Both the position numbers and the translations under genes were made by a program. From the NCBI GenBank assembly GCA_028281265.1, contig JANQKE010000083.1:1-54111 (forward strand): 54,111 nucleotides of DNA, in the 5' to 3' direction. Under the pieces are notes generated by a model. The model saw nothing but the letters and a program-made list of their open reading frames with translations. It was not told where the DNA came from and did not search any database. This DNA is from Alphaproteobacteria bacterium. Lineage in GTDB: Bacteria > Pseudomonadota > Alphaproteobacteria > DSM-16000 > Inquilinaceae. This document shows positions 29,001 through 36,100 of the stretch, piece after piece (position 1 is the stretch's first letter; each line of letters opens with the position of its first letter).

Positions 29001-31203
29001 GCCCGGCCTGGTCGGGGAGATCGGGGTGACCGGCCATGGCGTCGCCCGCGGCTATCTCGGCCGGCCGGAACTGACGGCCGAGCGGTTCGTCGACCATCCC
29101 GACCTGCCCGGCACCCGCCTGTACCGGTCCGGCGATCTGGGCCGGATCGGCCCGGACGGCACGCTGATCTATCACGGCCGGCTGGACGATCAGGTCAAGG
29201 TGCGGGGCTTCCGGATCGAGCTGGCGGAGATCGAGCGGGGCCTGCAGACGATCGCCGGCATACGGGCGGCCGTCGCCGCGGCGGAGGAGGGCGACCGGCT
29301 GGTCGCCTATCTGGTGCCCGAGCCCGGGACCGCGCCGCCGGATCGCGACACCCTGCTGGCCGAGTTGCGCCAGCACTTGCCCGACCACATGATCCCCGCC
29401 CGCCTGACGATGGTCGACCGGATCCCGCTGACCGGCAACGGCAAGGCCGACCGCAAGCGGCTGCTGCAGGAAGGCGGGCGGGAGCTGACCGGCCGGACAA
29501 CGACCGCCGACGCCACCACCGCCGGGCCGTCGCCGACCGCCGACGCCCTCGCCGCCCTGTGGGCCGACGTGCTGGCGCTGCCCGAACCGCCCGGGCCGGC
29601 GGCCAACTTCTTCGACCTGGGCGGGCATTCCCTGCTGGCAAGCCGGGTCGTCGGCCGCATCCGCAGCCGGCTGGGCCGCCGGATCGACCTCAGATCCTTC
29701 TTCGCGGCTCCGACGCTCGCTTCCCTCGCCGCGGTCGTCGATGCGGCACCGCAGGTCGCCGACGCCCCGGCGACACTGACCGCAGCCGATACCGGCCCGG
29801 CGCCGCTTTCCTATCCGCAGCGGCGGCTGTGGCTGCTGCAATCCCGGTCGCCGCAGACGACGGCCTATAACATGGTCGGCACGGTCGAGCTGATCGGAGC
29901 GGTCGACGCCGACGCCCTGGCCCGCGGCCTGGACGGCCTGGTCGCCCGTCACGCCATCCTGCGCACCCGCTATCGCCAGCAGGCCGGCAGCCCCGTTCAG
30001 ATCGTCCTGCCGCCCGCGCAGTCCGGTGTGACGCTGACCCGCTTCGACGACGCCGACGCGGCGGCGGCCGACCAAGTTGTCGCCGCGGCGTTCGCCCATG
30101 CCTTCGACCTCGCCGAAGACCCGCCGATCCGGGCCACGCTCGTCGGGTTCGCGGACCCGATGGCGGATGGGCGGCGGCGGCACTGGCTGGTGCTCAACCT
30201 GCACCACATCGCGTCCGACGGCTGGTCGGTGACGGTGATGCTGCGCGACTGGGCGGCCCTGACCCGGGCCGCCATGACGGCCGGCGCGGGCGCGGCGCCC
30301 GACACCCTTGTCGGCGCCGCCGCATTGCCGGCCCTGCCCTTCGACTATGCGGGCTTCGCCCGGCGCCAGCGCCACACGGTGCCGCAGCAGACCGACGCGG
30401 AAGCCTATTGGCGGGGCCGGCTGGCGGATTGGCCGACCCCCCTGTCGCTGCCGACCGACCGGCCGCGGGGTGCGGCCGCCGGGCAGGCCGGTGCGATGGT
30501 CTACCGGACGCTGAGCGACGCGACGTCCGCGGCCTTGCGTGCCCTGGCGCGGGAGCGCGGCACGACACTGTTCACTGTGCTGGCTGCGGTGGTCGCGGTC
30601 CAGCTTCATCGGCAGACCGGTGCGGCGGACGTGCCGTTCGGCACCCCGGTCGCGGGACGGGAGGACGAGGCGCTCGAACACCAGATCGGGTTCTATCTCA
30701 ACCTGCTGCCGCTCCGGGCGCGCCTGACCGGGTCGACGACCTACACCGAGTTGATCGACCGGCTGTCGGACGAAACCGCCGGTGCCCTGGCCCACCAGAC
30801 CTACCCGTTCGACCGGATCGTGGAGGTGATGGATCCCCCGCGGCTCGCGGGCCGGCACCCGTTGTTCGACGTGCTGCTGATCCTGCAGAACAACGCCCCG
30901 CCGCGGCTGCCGCTGCCCGGCGTGGAGGACCGGATGCTTCGGGACGCCACGGTCAGTGCGAAGCTCGACCTCAACTACATGATCGAGGACCGCGCCGCCC
31001 TCGACCTGGCCTTGGAGGTCGCCACCGATCTGTACGACCTGGAGACTGCCGAGCGCCTGGCCGACGGGTTCGTTGCGATCGCCGAGGCGATGGCGGCCGA
31101 ACCGGCCGCCCGGATCGGTGCCGACGAACCCCCGATCCCGCCATCGCCGGCGACCGCCGCCTTGGGCGCGGCCGGTGGCCCCTTGTCCGAAGACGCGTGG
31201 TAG
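17086..31203 (+). CDS. Hybrid FAAL-PKS-aminotransferase-NRPS megasynthase
   Basis: The 4705-aa protein starts a beta-amino-fatty-acid lipopeptide. In order: fatty acyl-AMP ligase (about 10-575; FSSGSTGAPKG, KTTSGKVQR); ACP (about 585-655; attachment site GLTSQQL); ketosynthase (about 675-1100; DTACSSG, EAHGTGTPLGD, KSNLGHLE); malonyl-type acyltransferase (about 1180-1480; GHSVGE, SHAFH); ACP (about 1570-1640; LGLDSL); class III aminotransferase (about 1760-2185; PLP lysine in YGKVIGGG); condensation (about 2198-2610; HHIAVDG); an A-domain remnant; PCP (about 2685-2755; LGGTSLKA); condensation with HHAIADV; condensation with HHAVADP; adenylation (about 3615-4135) with pocket DFWSVGMVHK, Thr-like; PCP (LGGHSLLA); condensation (HHIASDG). 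No reducing PKS domains are present, so the beta-keto group goes to the aminotransferase. The first half matches MycA/ItuA architecture. Confidence 0.93.
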   Translation: MPFDLRTGSLVAALAASAEGPAGVTFARSADDGDRLSYAEVLDRARRGAARLVQAGLRPGDEVLLVSDDLAAFVTGFWACLIAQAPAVPVAVPTTPAHADKLLRIAGRLARPWLLTDADLQAALGRATITGEGAPELLERLAGRTLPLGIDDRTPPADLPDLVPQDVAFLQFSSGSTGAPKGVTVTHGNLLTNTTAIKRWIGDLDTPERLVNWMPLTHDFGIIFFHIMPVVFGCENALLPTRLFLRNPVAWMGWAHRLRATVTGAPNYAYRHFLQRFDPNAGRDWDLSCLKAVCNGAEPISLDLARAFTDALVPFGLPATAITPAYGLAEGTLVVTGSPVDEPMGSIAVDRHRVGEGDRIRPLAGKDAIVFADCGTALSDVGLRIADAGGLPLAEGTVGRVQIAGGSVTQGYWRDPAATEATFTADGYLDTGDLGLLQDGRLFLTGRRKDLIILDGVNYYPQDIEQVAARIDALDLNKVVACAVPHPGGEREALAVFVLHRTGLAAFVPIAQAVRDRVLTDIGIAVDLVLPIARVPKTTSGKVQRYDLVERYKAGAFDDALTALRQLTLPADTAARSALADKDPAALAAALVGLAATIRPDGTVAADTVLRDAGLTSQQLVALQARIRDALAIDIPVTALFDHPSLGALADGLIAGRIAIGGGPDPAEDRPAALGTAIRGIGLRLPGGVATLDDLADLLAEGRDAVGPAPPSRWPDGFARGLATDRCGWLEEIDGFDARLFRLTPTEAEAVDPQQRLLLSVAWEALEDAGIAPDSLHGSRTGVFVGLSNSDYDQIHRAGGVEGMSAHGYTGTGGAVAAGRIAYVLGTHGPALTVDTACSSGLVALVEAMQAIRAGRCDRAIVAAANLILTEEMHAALTRMQALSPTGASRAFADAADGYARGEGAIAVVLERIGPDIDAGDRPLRAVLRGGAVNHDGASNGLTAPSGTAQALLIREALADAGVAPETVDAVEAHGTGTPLGDPIEVRALADVYGVARDAADPLPIGSVKSNLGHLEAAAGLAGLAKALVMLETGVCPTSLHIDARNRRVDWPAGRIEPTGRPRTLATRAGRPARVGLSAFGMSGTNAHVILEAAARTEPPAPSQGDTSPPVLLALSAGSATALAATAARWGAALSAPAAALTDLGFTAAAARAARPVRTAVVARSADDAAEALDAAPPCEAPAAAPPVIALFSGQGSQAAGVAGRLADRFPAFADSLAASDAVAGPLLGRSLAAVLRDGDPATLTRTEITQPAIVAIGIALAALYRSWGITPSIAAGHSVGEIAAAAALGHLDPASAIRFAVARGRAMQGLPEPGALLAVGLSARAVEPHLAGIDPALDVAAINGPEAVTVGGPVPAIDALAARLAVEGVRVKRLDVSHAFHTSLVEPALPAIRAAAADLRSGERTAGALVSAVTGRRIDPDGLLDPAYWVRHARDPVRWADALLALPEDAGAIAIDLGARPVAGATVGRVRPELTCLPSVTAMDPAAGPLAVAARLWERGLPVDLARTFDGVSPRIVHGPTTVFEGRVPVMRLPAGDGSAAVPASVGTVTPPRPATARSPDRAGRTRERLLRILHGIAGLPPADVTADASWFSLGLDSLLIVQLQQGVNREFGLALQLADIYERGETLDRLSRLVSDGLPPEPSAAPAVAAVAEPAGDAPLPGVAALMTRQVEAMQALFAEQLAVLRGSGGAPASAAAVAPAGPVSAPDDRTGRPTVEIKGLFRQPDRASDRLTAAQKGHVTRLAAAWNARSATSKTRTAEDRPVLANPRSVIGFRPDWKELTYPLHVDRAAGAHVWDLDGHRYVDITMGFGATLLGHNPPAVRDAVTEAVAAGAPIGPQSPLAGRVARGIARLTGVERVAFFTTGTEAVMVAVRLARAVTGRPKIVLFTDSYHGTFDGVLAVGWGDAAGTTTLPVTDGTPDAMVGDVIVLRYGDPTALEVIRRRGGEIAGVLVEPVQSRNPSLQPADFMRNLRMLTEQAGAALIFDEIITGFRIAPGGAQAHFGVRADIVTYGKVIGGGQPIGVVAGRRRFLDAVDGGAWAYGDASVPSTRTAFVAGTFNAHPLAMAAAGAMVDWLEREGPTALPALNTRTEALCRRLDALFEAAGAPIRMARFGSLFRFEAVAGLEVLNYHLLTRGVFVWEGRNCFLSTAHTDADLDHIVAAVGAGLEALGADGWFGSEVERPPAAAVAVADTPVPMTRSQRELWVLHRTDPVADRAYHETVLLSVPGALTAERVSAALAATVDRHPMLRAGGFDGECWRRDTARPTLEAPAEPSSAEAIEDRLRALVAAPFDLDTGPPLRAALYRSAEGDEAVLALVAHHIAVDGWSLGLVAGDLAALIRDPGSPLPVPADPEAFAAWASAQSAEAATDAALPAPLPVLPLADPPAGGDSAAGVRLHVSEPAGTGLFGHVKTAGKALGVSPVAVLLAGYAALIARLTGQDRFRIGIPVAGHIEAGLPGLVAMASTVAPLSIALGPDDGLAALAARCQTGLASLRSGTAARFAEDAEPPAVTALFNVDRGLRLDIGAGGPVRWVSAPIAATKLPLFLNVLELNDGAEWEFDVRAATADRATGQAWLDHLRALLTAAVAAPHSPLADLLPPPPGQPIRVRDGGGRAALPGVLGPIERLTDGCWTGTGAWGLARPDGTVHALGSIARYDRRGSRLIDRTAETAIPAAAADPVGPRTRIEAVVAEVWASVLGLPAAGVTANLFDLGGTSLKAVAILSRLRALQGHAPSLAAFLEDPTVEGLARAVEAAVPPPPIPRLPTAEHYLAAGPQARLWFLEQRSPGLIAYNIPFRLDTAATLDPALVRAALTRLAERHESLRTALIDVDGEPRQRIDPTVAIDLTVEAMPDARAVDARAGALATRPIDLATAPLWRAGLLHSPGGSTLVLSVHHAIADVWSVEVMVRDLLALMRAEGTGVAPDLPTLPIQYRDAAAHGLDPALDAAATAHWSRALRDPPPPLDLPGAAARGPVRSHRGRVRHRALPAACVDRLRAQATAGHGSLFAALLAGVGRTIAQATGRQDIVLATVAAGRDHPALADLIGFFVNTVPVRLRLGPGHADPVVQTAAGLRDAVGHGALPFDRIVAAAGMPWPPGRTPLCDVMVVLDERTALETAAAAHGFTVAEIDTPTSQFDLTLYVTERTDRLDLKLVFDADLFTDAAADALAETLLTGLGGGADDDASEIGPASPHAARLWFVDQFENGKLYPAGPTYYTQALSVPLPAAPDPAALRAALARLTAHHPILRTRLIARDDQPRIDIRPDGPAVPLTETVGDPDGSIAEAARIPFALDEAPLARALLIAEAGNTGRATLALVAHHAVADPARIARLLANLTRALADPAAPFGPPIQPDAPTTTLSDADGDWWRARMADLPALTLPTDWPRPAVHTFTAGRLSVAAPPSIAHRLAAAEADRGVRRSDLIRAGFQALLARLSGQADIVIGEPVGAENPARAIANPVPSRLRVDPGAGFDALVEASAAARREDVVRGTAPFDAVVLAVKPKNDMSRTALFDVMLVTDAPADAAVSGLGWGKYDLTLSVTGDRDALGFTLVYNRDLFAEASAAAILDRFVILLDGLLGEPGRAIGALPLWRAGERDGIVARATTGLAGYPAAETIPGRFEAVADARRDAVAITAPDGRLTYGALDGWANRIAHRLATLGIGPGDRVGLLLDRGTALPAAMLGVLKAGAGYVPIDVDYPAERRRFMAEDAGIRAVLAEAGTRTAAHRLCDTVIAVDGLDDPPGPRSDRSPAPHDVASHDVAPHDVAPHDVAPHDVAYVLYTSGSTGRPKGVMVTHGNVLQLLFGDGMPVAGGPDDVWSLFHSPCFDFSVWELYGALLTGGRVVMVDRDTARDTAAFRRVLADERVTMLSQTPSAFYALAEMDAEADGPPLAVHTVVFGGEALHPARLADWHRRHPDMRLVNMYGITETTVHVTWAEIGAAEIADGRSVIGRPLPGYGTVILGPDGGLLPPGLVGEIGVTGHGVARGYLGRPELTAERFVDHPDLPGTRLYRSGDLGRIGPDGTLIYHGRLDDQVKVRGFRIELAEIERGLQTIAGIRAAVAAAEEGDRLVAYLVPEPGTAPPDRDTLLAELRQHLPDHMIPARLTMVDRIPLTGNGKADRKRLLQEGGRELTGRTTTADATTAGPSPTADALAALWADVLALPEPPGPAANFFDLGGHSLLASRVVGRIRSRLGRRIDLRSFFAAPTLASLAAVVDAAPQVADAPATLTAADTGPAPLSYPQRRLWLLQSRSPQTTAYNMVGTVELIGAVDADALARGLDGLVARHAILRTRYRQQAGSPVQIVLPPAQSGVTLTRFDDADAAAADQVVAAAFAHAFDLAEDPPIRATLVGFADPMADGRRRHWLVLNLHHIASDGWSVTVMLRDWAALTRAAMTAGAGAAPDTLVGAAALPALPFDYAGFARRQRHTVPQQTDAEAYWRGRLADWPTPLSLPTDRPRGAAAGQAGAMVYRTLSDATSAALRALARERGTTLFTVLAAVVAVQLHRQTGAADVPFGTPVAGREDEALEHQIGFYLNLLPLRARLTGSTTYTELIDRLSDETAGALAHQTYPFDRIVEVMDPPRLAGRHPLFDVLLILQNNAPPRLPLPGVEDRMLRDATVSAKLDLNYMIEDRAALDLALEVATDLYDLETAERLADGFVAIAEAMAAEPAARIGADEPPIPPSPATAALGAAGGPLSEDAW
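24910..25120 (+). other. Vestigial adenylation-domain remnant inside megasynthase
   Basis: Between the first condensation domain and its carrier domain there is no adenylation domain. The about 70 residues there still resemble the end of one: PGVLGPIERL, then GTGAWGLARPDGTVHALGS aligns with the A7-A8 pattern TGDLARxxPDGxxxxLGR. The ATP-binding core motifs are absent. This looks like an internal deletion that left a C-PCP didomain which cannot load its own amino acid. Confidence 0.55.
28351..28422 (+). repeat. 15-bp tandem repeat encoding (P/S)HDVA units in A domain
   Basis: Five consecutive 15-bp units, consensus CATGACGTTGCCCCC, start at 28351, 28366, 28381, 28396 and 28411. The first is diverged, the middle three are identical, and the last is cut after 12 bases. 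They encode HDVA pentapeptide units directly ahead of the A3 loop YVLYTSGSTGRPKG of the Thr-like adenylation domain. The unit length keeps the frame. Identical copies imply recent slippage expansion in the linker just before beta-strand A3. Confidence 0.95.
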
Positions 31204-31212
31204 CCACGACCG

Positions 31213-33090
31213 ATGTGCGGGATCGTCGGTATCCTCAACCCGGCCGGCCCGCCGCCGGAGATCCGGCAGCGGCTGACCGCGATGACCGACGCCGTCGCCC
31301 ATCGCGGACCCGACGACGCCGGCCAGTATCTGGGACCGGGGATCGCCTTGGGGTTCCGGCGCCTGGCGATCGTCGATCTGGTCACCGGCAATCAGCCGAT
31401 GGCGACCGCCGACGGCCGGGTCCGCTGCGTCGTCAATGGCGAGATCTTCAATCATCGCGCCCTGCGCCGGGACCTCGAGGCCCGCGGTCACCGGTTCCGG
31501 ACGACCAGCGATATCGAGGTCGTCCCGGCCCTGTACCGGGAGGTCGGGCCGGACTTCGTCACCGCGCTCAACGGCCAGTTCGCCGTCGCGCTGTGGGACG
31601 AGGACGCCCGGCGGCTGGTCCTCGCCCGAGATCCGGTCGGGATCGCCCCGCTATTCGTCACCCGTGTCGACAGGCAACTGCTGTTCGCGTCCGAGATCAA
31701 GGCGCTGCTCGCCCATCCGGGCGTGCAGCGCCGGTTGAACCCCACCGGGCTCGACCAGATCCTCAGCTATCCCGGTCCGGTCAGTCCGCACACGCTGTTC
31801 GCGGGGATCGAGAGCGTGCCGCCGGGGACCGTGATCACCGTCGACCGCGACGCCCGGGAGCGCCGGACGGTCTATTGGGATCTCGACTATCCCCGCGCGG
31901 ACGCGCCGGCGGACCCGCGCCCCGCCGACGTTTGGGTGGAGGAGCTGGAGGCCGCGCTGCTGGAGTCGATCCGGCTGCGGCTGCAAGCGGATGTCCCGGT
32001 CGGCGCCTATCTGTCGGGCGGGCTCGACAGCTCCCTGATCGCGGCGATGATGGGCCGTCTGGAGCCCGATGCCGGCCGGCGCACCTATTCGGTCGCCTTT
32101 CCGGATCACGCGATCGACGAGCGCCGATGGCAGCGGCTGATGGCCGAGCGGATCGGCAGCCGGCACCTGGAGCACGAGATCGCCCCGGCCGACATCGTCG
32201 CCAGGCTGCCGGACATCGTCCGCCACGCCGAAGCGCCGCTGCGGGAGAGCTACAACGCCTGCTCGCTCCACCTCTCCGCCATGGTGCGTGAGAGCGGGCT
32301 GAAGACCATCCTGACCGGCGAGGGCGCGGATGAGCTGTTCGGCGGCTATGTCGGCTACCGGCTCGACGCGACCGCCATGCGCAGCGACGACGAACCGGAG
32401 GACCCGCTGGAGGGGATGCTGGAAGCCCAGGCCCGCCAACGGCTGTGGGGCGATCCGGCTTTCATGTACGAGAAGCGGATCGCCGCGCTCCGCGAGATCA
32501 AGCAGGCCCTCTATGCCCCCGCTCTCGCCGCGGCGCTGGACCGGTTCGACTGCACCGCCGAAAGCCCGGTCGATCTGGCGATGCTGGACGGCCGGTCGGC
32601 CTTCCACCGCCGCTCCTACCTCGATTTCAAGCTGCGCATGGCCGACCATCTGCTGGCCGACCATGGCGACCGGGTCGCCTTCGCCAACGGGGTGGAGGCG
32701 CGCTACCCGTTCCTGGATCCCGGCGTGATCGACGTCGCCCGCCGCATCCCGCCCGCCCTGATGCTCGAAAGGGGGGAGGAGAAGGCGATCCTCAAACGCC
32801 TGGCCCGGCGCTGGCTGCCGGCCGAGATCGTGGACCGGCGCAAGTTCAGCTTCGTCGCCCCCGCCAGCCCCGACCTGCTGCGCACCCGGGCGAACTGGGT
32901 GTTCGACCTGCTGTCGCCGGCCAGGATCGCCCGGGACGGTGTGTTCGATCCGGACACCGTGGCCGACCTCATGGATCTCTACCAGGAACCGGATTTCGCG
33001 GTGAACCAGACCTATCAGGACGACCTGTTGATGATCGTGCTGACCTATGGGCTGTTCGCCGACCAATTCGGCCTGTCCACTCCCGCCTGA
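31213..33090 (+). CDS. asnB: Glutamine-hydrolysing asparagine synthetase (AsnB-type)
   Basis: The 625-aa product has a class II glutaminase domain with the catalytic Cys immediately after the initiator Met (MCGIVGIL) and VNGEIFNH. It also has a synthetase domain with the PP-loop SGGLDSSLIAAMM (about residue 268) and LTGEGADELFGGYVGY. Length and motifs are those of complete AsnB enzymes, which convert Asp to Asn with glutamine and ATP or amidate other carboxylates. It lies 9 bp after the megasynthase and 13 bp before the second NRPS, so it is part of the operon. It may supply Asn or amidate an acidic side chain or terminus of the lipopeptide; the terminal module reads Asp-like. That role is inference. 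Confidence 0.92.
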   Translation: MCGIVGILNPAGPPPEIRQRLTAMTDAVAHRGPDDAGQYLGPGIALGFRRLAIVDLVTGNQPMATADGRVRCVVNGEIFNHRALRRDLEARGHRFRTTSDIEVVPALYREVGPDFVTALNGQFAVALWDEDARRLVLARDPVGIAPLFVTRVDRQLLFASEIKALLAHPGVQRRLNPTGLDQILSYPGPVSPHTLFAGIESVPPGTVITVDRDARERRTVYWDLDYPRADAPADPRPADVWVEELEAALLESIRLRLQADVPVGAYLSGGLDSSLIAAMMGRLEPDAGRRTYSVAFPDHAIDERRWQRLMAERIGSRHLEHEIAPADIVARLPDIVRHAEAPLRESYNACSLHLSAMVRESGLKTILTGEGADELFGGYVGYRLDATAMRSDDEPEDPLEGMLEAQARQRLWGDPAFMYEKRIAALREIKQALYAPALAAALDRFDCTAESPVDLAMLDGRSAFHRRSYLDFKLRMADHLLADHGDRVAFANGVEARYPFLDPGVIDVARRIPPALMLERGEEKAILKRLARRWLPAEIVDRRKFSFVAPASPDLLRTRANWVFDLLSPARIARDGVFDPDTVADLMDLYQEPDFAVNQTYQDDLLMIVLTYGLFADQFGLSTPA

Positions 33091-33103
33091 CCGCGAGCCG
33101 TCG

Positions 33104-36100
33104 ATGCAGCGCAACGCCTTTGCCGATCAGATCGCCTTCCTGGCGGACGTCCGGGGTCCGGCCCCGGCGGTCGACGCCGGGGACCGGGTGATGAGCTACG
33201 CCGATCTCGACGCCGCGGCAAACCGGCTGGCCCGGGCCATCCGCGGGCGGCTCGACGCCCTGGACGATCCGCCCGTACCCCCGATCGTCGGGCTGCACCT
33301 GACCGCCGGTGCCGACTATGTGGTGGCGCTGCTGGCGACGGTCCGGGCGGGGGCGGCGTTCCTGCCGCTGCCCCCGGACAGCCCGCCCGAGCGGCTGGCG
33401 GCGATGATGGACACCGCGCAAGCCGCCCTGATCGTCACGGACGGTTCCGGCCGGCTGCCGGCCGAGACGGCGGCGCTGCACCTCCGCGACCCGGCGGTCG
33501 ACCGGGCTCCGTCGACCCCGCCGGGGATCACGGCCAAGCCGGGCGATCCGGCCTATGTGATGTTCACCTCGGGCTCGACCGGGGCGCCCAAGGGCATCCT
33601 CGGTCAGCACCGGGGCCTGAGCCACTTCCTGAAATGGGAGGTCGCGACCTTCGGCCTGGGGGCGGAGACCCGCGGGTCCTGGCTGGCGCCGCCGACCTTC
33701 GATGTGTCCTTACGGGATATCCTGGTCCCTCTGATGGCCGGGGGCACCGTGGTGATCCCCGACGCCGATACCCGGACGATGCCGCATCGCCTGGCCGCCT
33801 GGCTGGCCGATCGGCGGATCAGCCTGGTCCACATCGTGCCGACCCTGCTGCGCCTGCTGACCCGGGCGCTGCCCGAGGGCGGGACGGACCCGCTGCCGGC
33901 CCTGACCCATCTGCTCTCGGCCGGGGAGCCGCTGCTGGCCGGTGACGTGGCGGCATGGCGGGCCAGGGCCGGGGACCGCGCCACCGTCGTCAACCTTTAC
34001 GGCCCGTCCGAGACGACGCTCGCCAAGCTCTATCACCGGGTCGACGCCCTGCCCGCGGACCCCGCAGCGGTCCTGCCCATCGGCCGGCCGCTGCCGCAGA
34101 CCGACGTCCGCGTCATGACCGCTGGCCGACCTTGCGCCGTCGGGGAGATCGGGGAGATTCACATCCGGACCCCCTATCGGTCACTGGGCTATCTGCACGC
34201 CCCGGACCTGACCCGGGCGGCCTTCCTGCCCACACCGGACGGGCACGGCCCCGGAGACTGGCTCTACCGGACCGGGGACCTGGGCCGGCTCAGGGCCGAT
34301 GGTCTGATGGAATGCCTGGGCCGGCTCGACCAGCAGATCAAGATCGCCGGCGTGCGGTTCGAACTGGCGGAGATCGAGGCCGCACTGCGCCGGATCCCCG
34401 GGGTGGCGCTAGCCGCCGCCCGGCTGTTCGACCAGACCGCCGAAGGCGGCGGCAAGCTGCTTGCCGGCTACGTCACCCGGACCGATGGATCGACCGATCC
34501 CCTGCCGCCGGAGGATGTGCGGACGACCCTGCAGGCGCATCTGCCCTCGGCCGCCATCCCGCAGACCGTCACCGTGCTGGCCAGGATGCCGCGCACGGTC
34601 AGCGGCAAGGTCAACCGGAAGTCGCTGCCCACGCCGGAAGACCTGTTCTACGCCAGCCGGACCTATGTGGCGCCGGAAGGACCCGCCGAGGCCGCCCTCG
34701 CCGCGCTATGGGGCCGCCTGTTCGGCCGCAGCCGGATCGGCGTGACGATCCCGTTCGGCGACTATGGCGGCGATTCCCTCAAGGCGATCACGGCCGTCCA
34801 GGGGATCTGGGAGGCGTCCGGCGCCGAGGTCACCTTGGCGGAGTTCTTCCGGGCCCCGACCATCCGCGATCTCGCCCGGCTGATCGACGGCCGGTCCGGC
34901 CACGGCCGGCACGGACAGCCGATCCCGCCGGCCGCACCGGCCTCGGACGACCCACTATCGCCGGCTCAGAAACGGCTGTGGCAGCTCGACCGGATGGGGA
35001 TCGCCGGCCATGCCTACAATCTGCCGGAGGCCTACGCCCTGACCGGCCCGCTCGATGCCGAGGCACTGGAGGCGGCCCTGCGGGCCGTGATCGCCCGGCA
35101 CGAAGCGCTGCGGACGGTCTTCGCCGAGCGCGACGGCCTGCCCCGTCAGCGCGTGCAGGCGGCGGCACTGTGGCGGCTGGAGCGGCTGGACTATCGGGAT
35201 GAGGCCGATCTCGACGCCGCGCTGGCGGCGGCGATGGCGGCGAACGCCCGGCACCGGTTCGATCTGGCGATGGGCCCGCCGGTCCGATGCACCCTGATCC
35301 GGCTGCCCGATGCGCTGGGGACCGGCGAACCGCGCCACGGCTTCCTGTTCAACCTGCACCATATCGTCGGCGATCTGTGGTCGCTGGGCGTCATGGTCCG
35401 GGAGATCGCGGAGGCCTATGAGGCCTTCGTCGCAGGCACCGAGCCCGCCTGGGCGCCGCTCCGTCTGCAGCACCGGGACGTCGTCGCCTGGCAGGCCGGC
35501 CGGCTGGCCGGCGGCGCGCTGGAAGCCGCCCGGGCGTACTGGCACACGGTGCTGTCGGCACCGCTGCCGACCTTGGACCTGCCGGCCGACCGCCCGCGGC
35601 CGCCGGTGCAGAGCTTCGCCGGGACCACCTGCCGGGTCGGGTTCGGCCGGCCGCTGACCGACGCGATCGACCGCTTGGCAGCCGCCGGCGGGGCCGGCCG
35701 CTTCGCCGTGCTGACGGCGCTGATCAAGGCCTGGCTCCATCGGCTGACCGGGCAGCCCGACCTGATCCTGGGCAGCCCCGTCGCCAACCGGGATCATCCG
35801 GACCTCGCCGACCAGGTCGGCTATCTGGTGAACACGGTGGCTTTGCGCACCCGGGTCGAGCCCGGCTGGTCGGTGGCCGACCTGATCGCCGCGGTGGCGG
35901 AGACGGTGCAGGGCGCGCTTGCCCATCAGGCCTATCCGTTCGACCGCCTGGTCGAGGATCTGGACCTGCCGCGAGACATGAGCCGGTCGCCCCTGTTCGA
36001 CGTGATGGTGGTCTATCAGGGCTTCGAGGATACCGCCTTCACCCTGGATGGCCTGACGATCGAGCCTTTGGGACCGGAGAACGCCTGGTCGTTCAGCCGC

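Noticed and set aside
27382-31491. A 1369-residue minus-strand open frame opposite the megasynthase
   Set aside because: It is antisense to C-A-PCP-C domains and has no domain of its own; long antisense frames are expected at this GC content.
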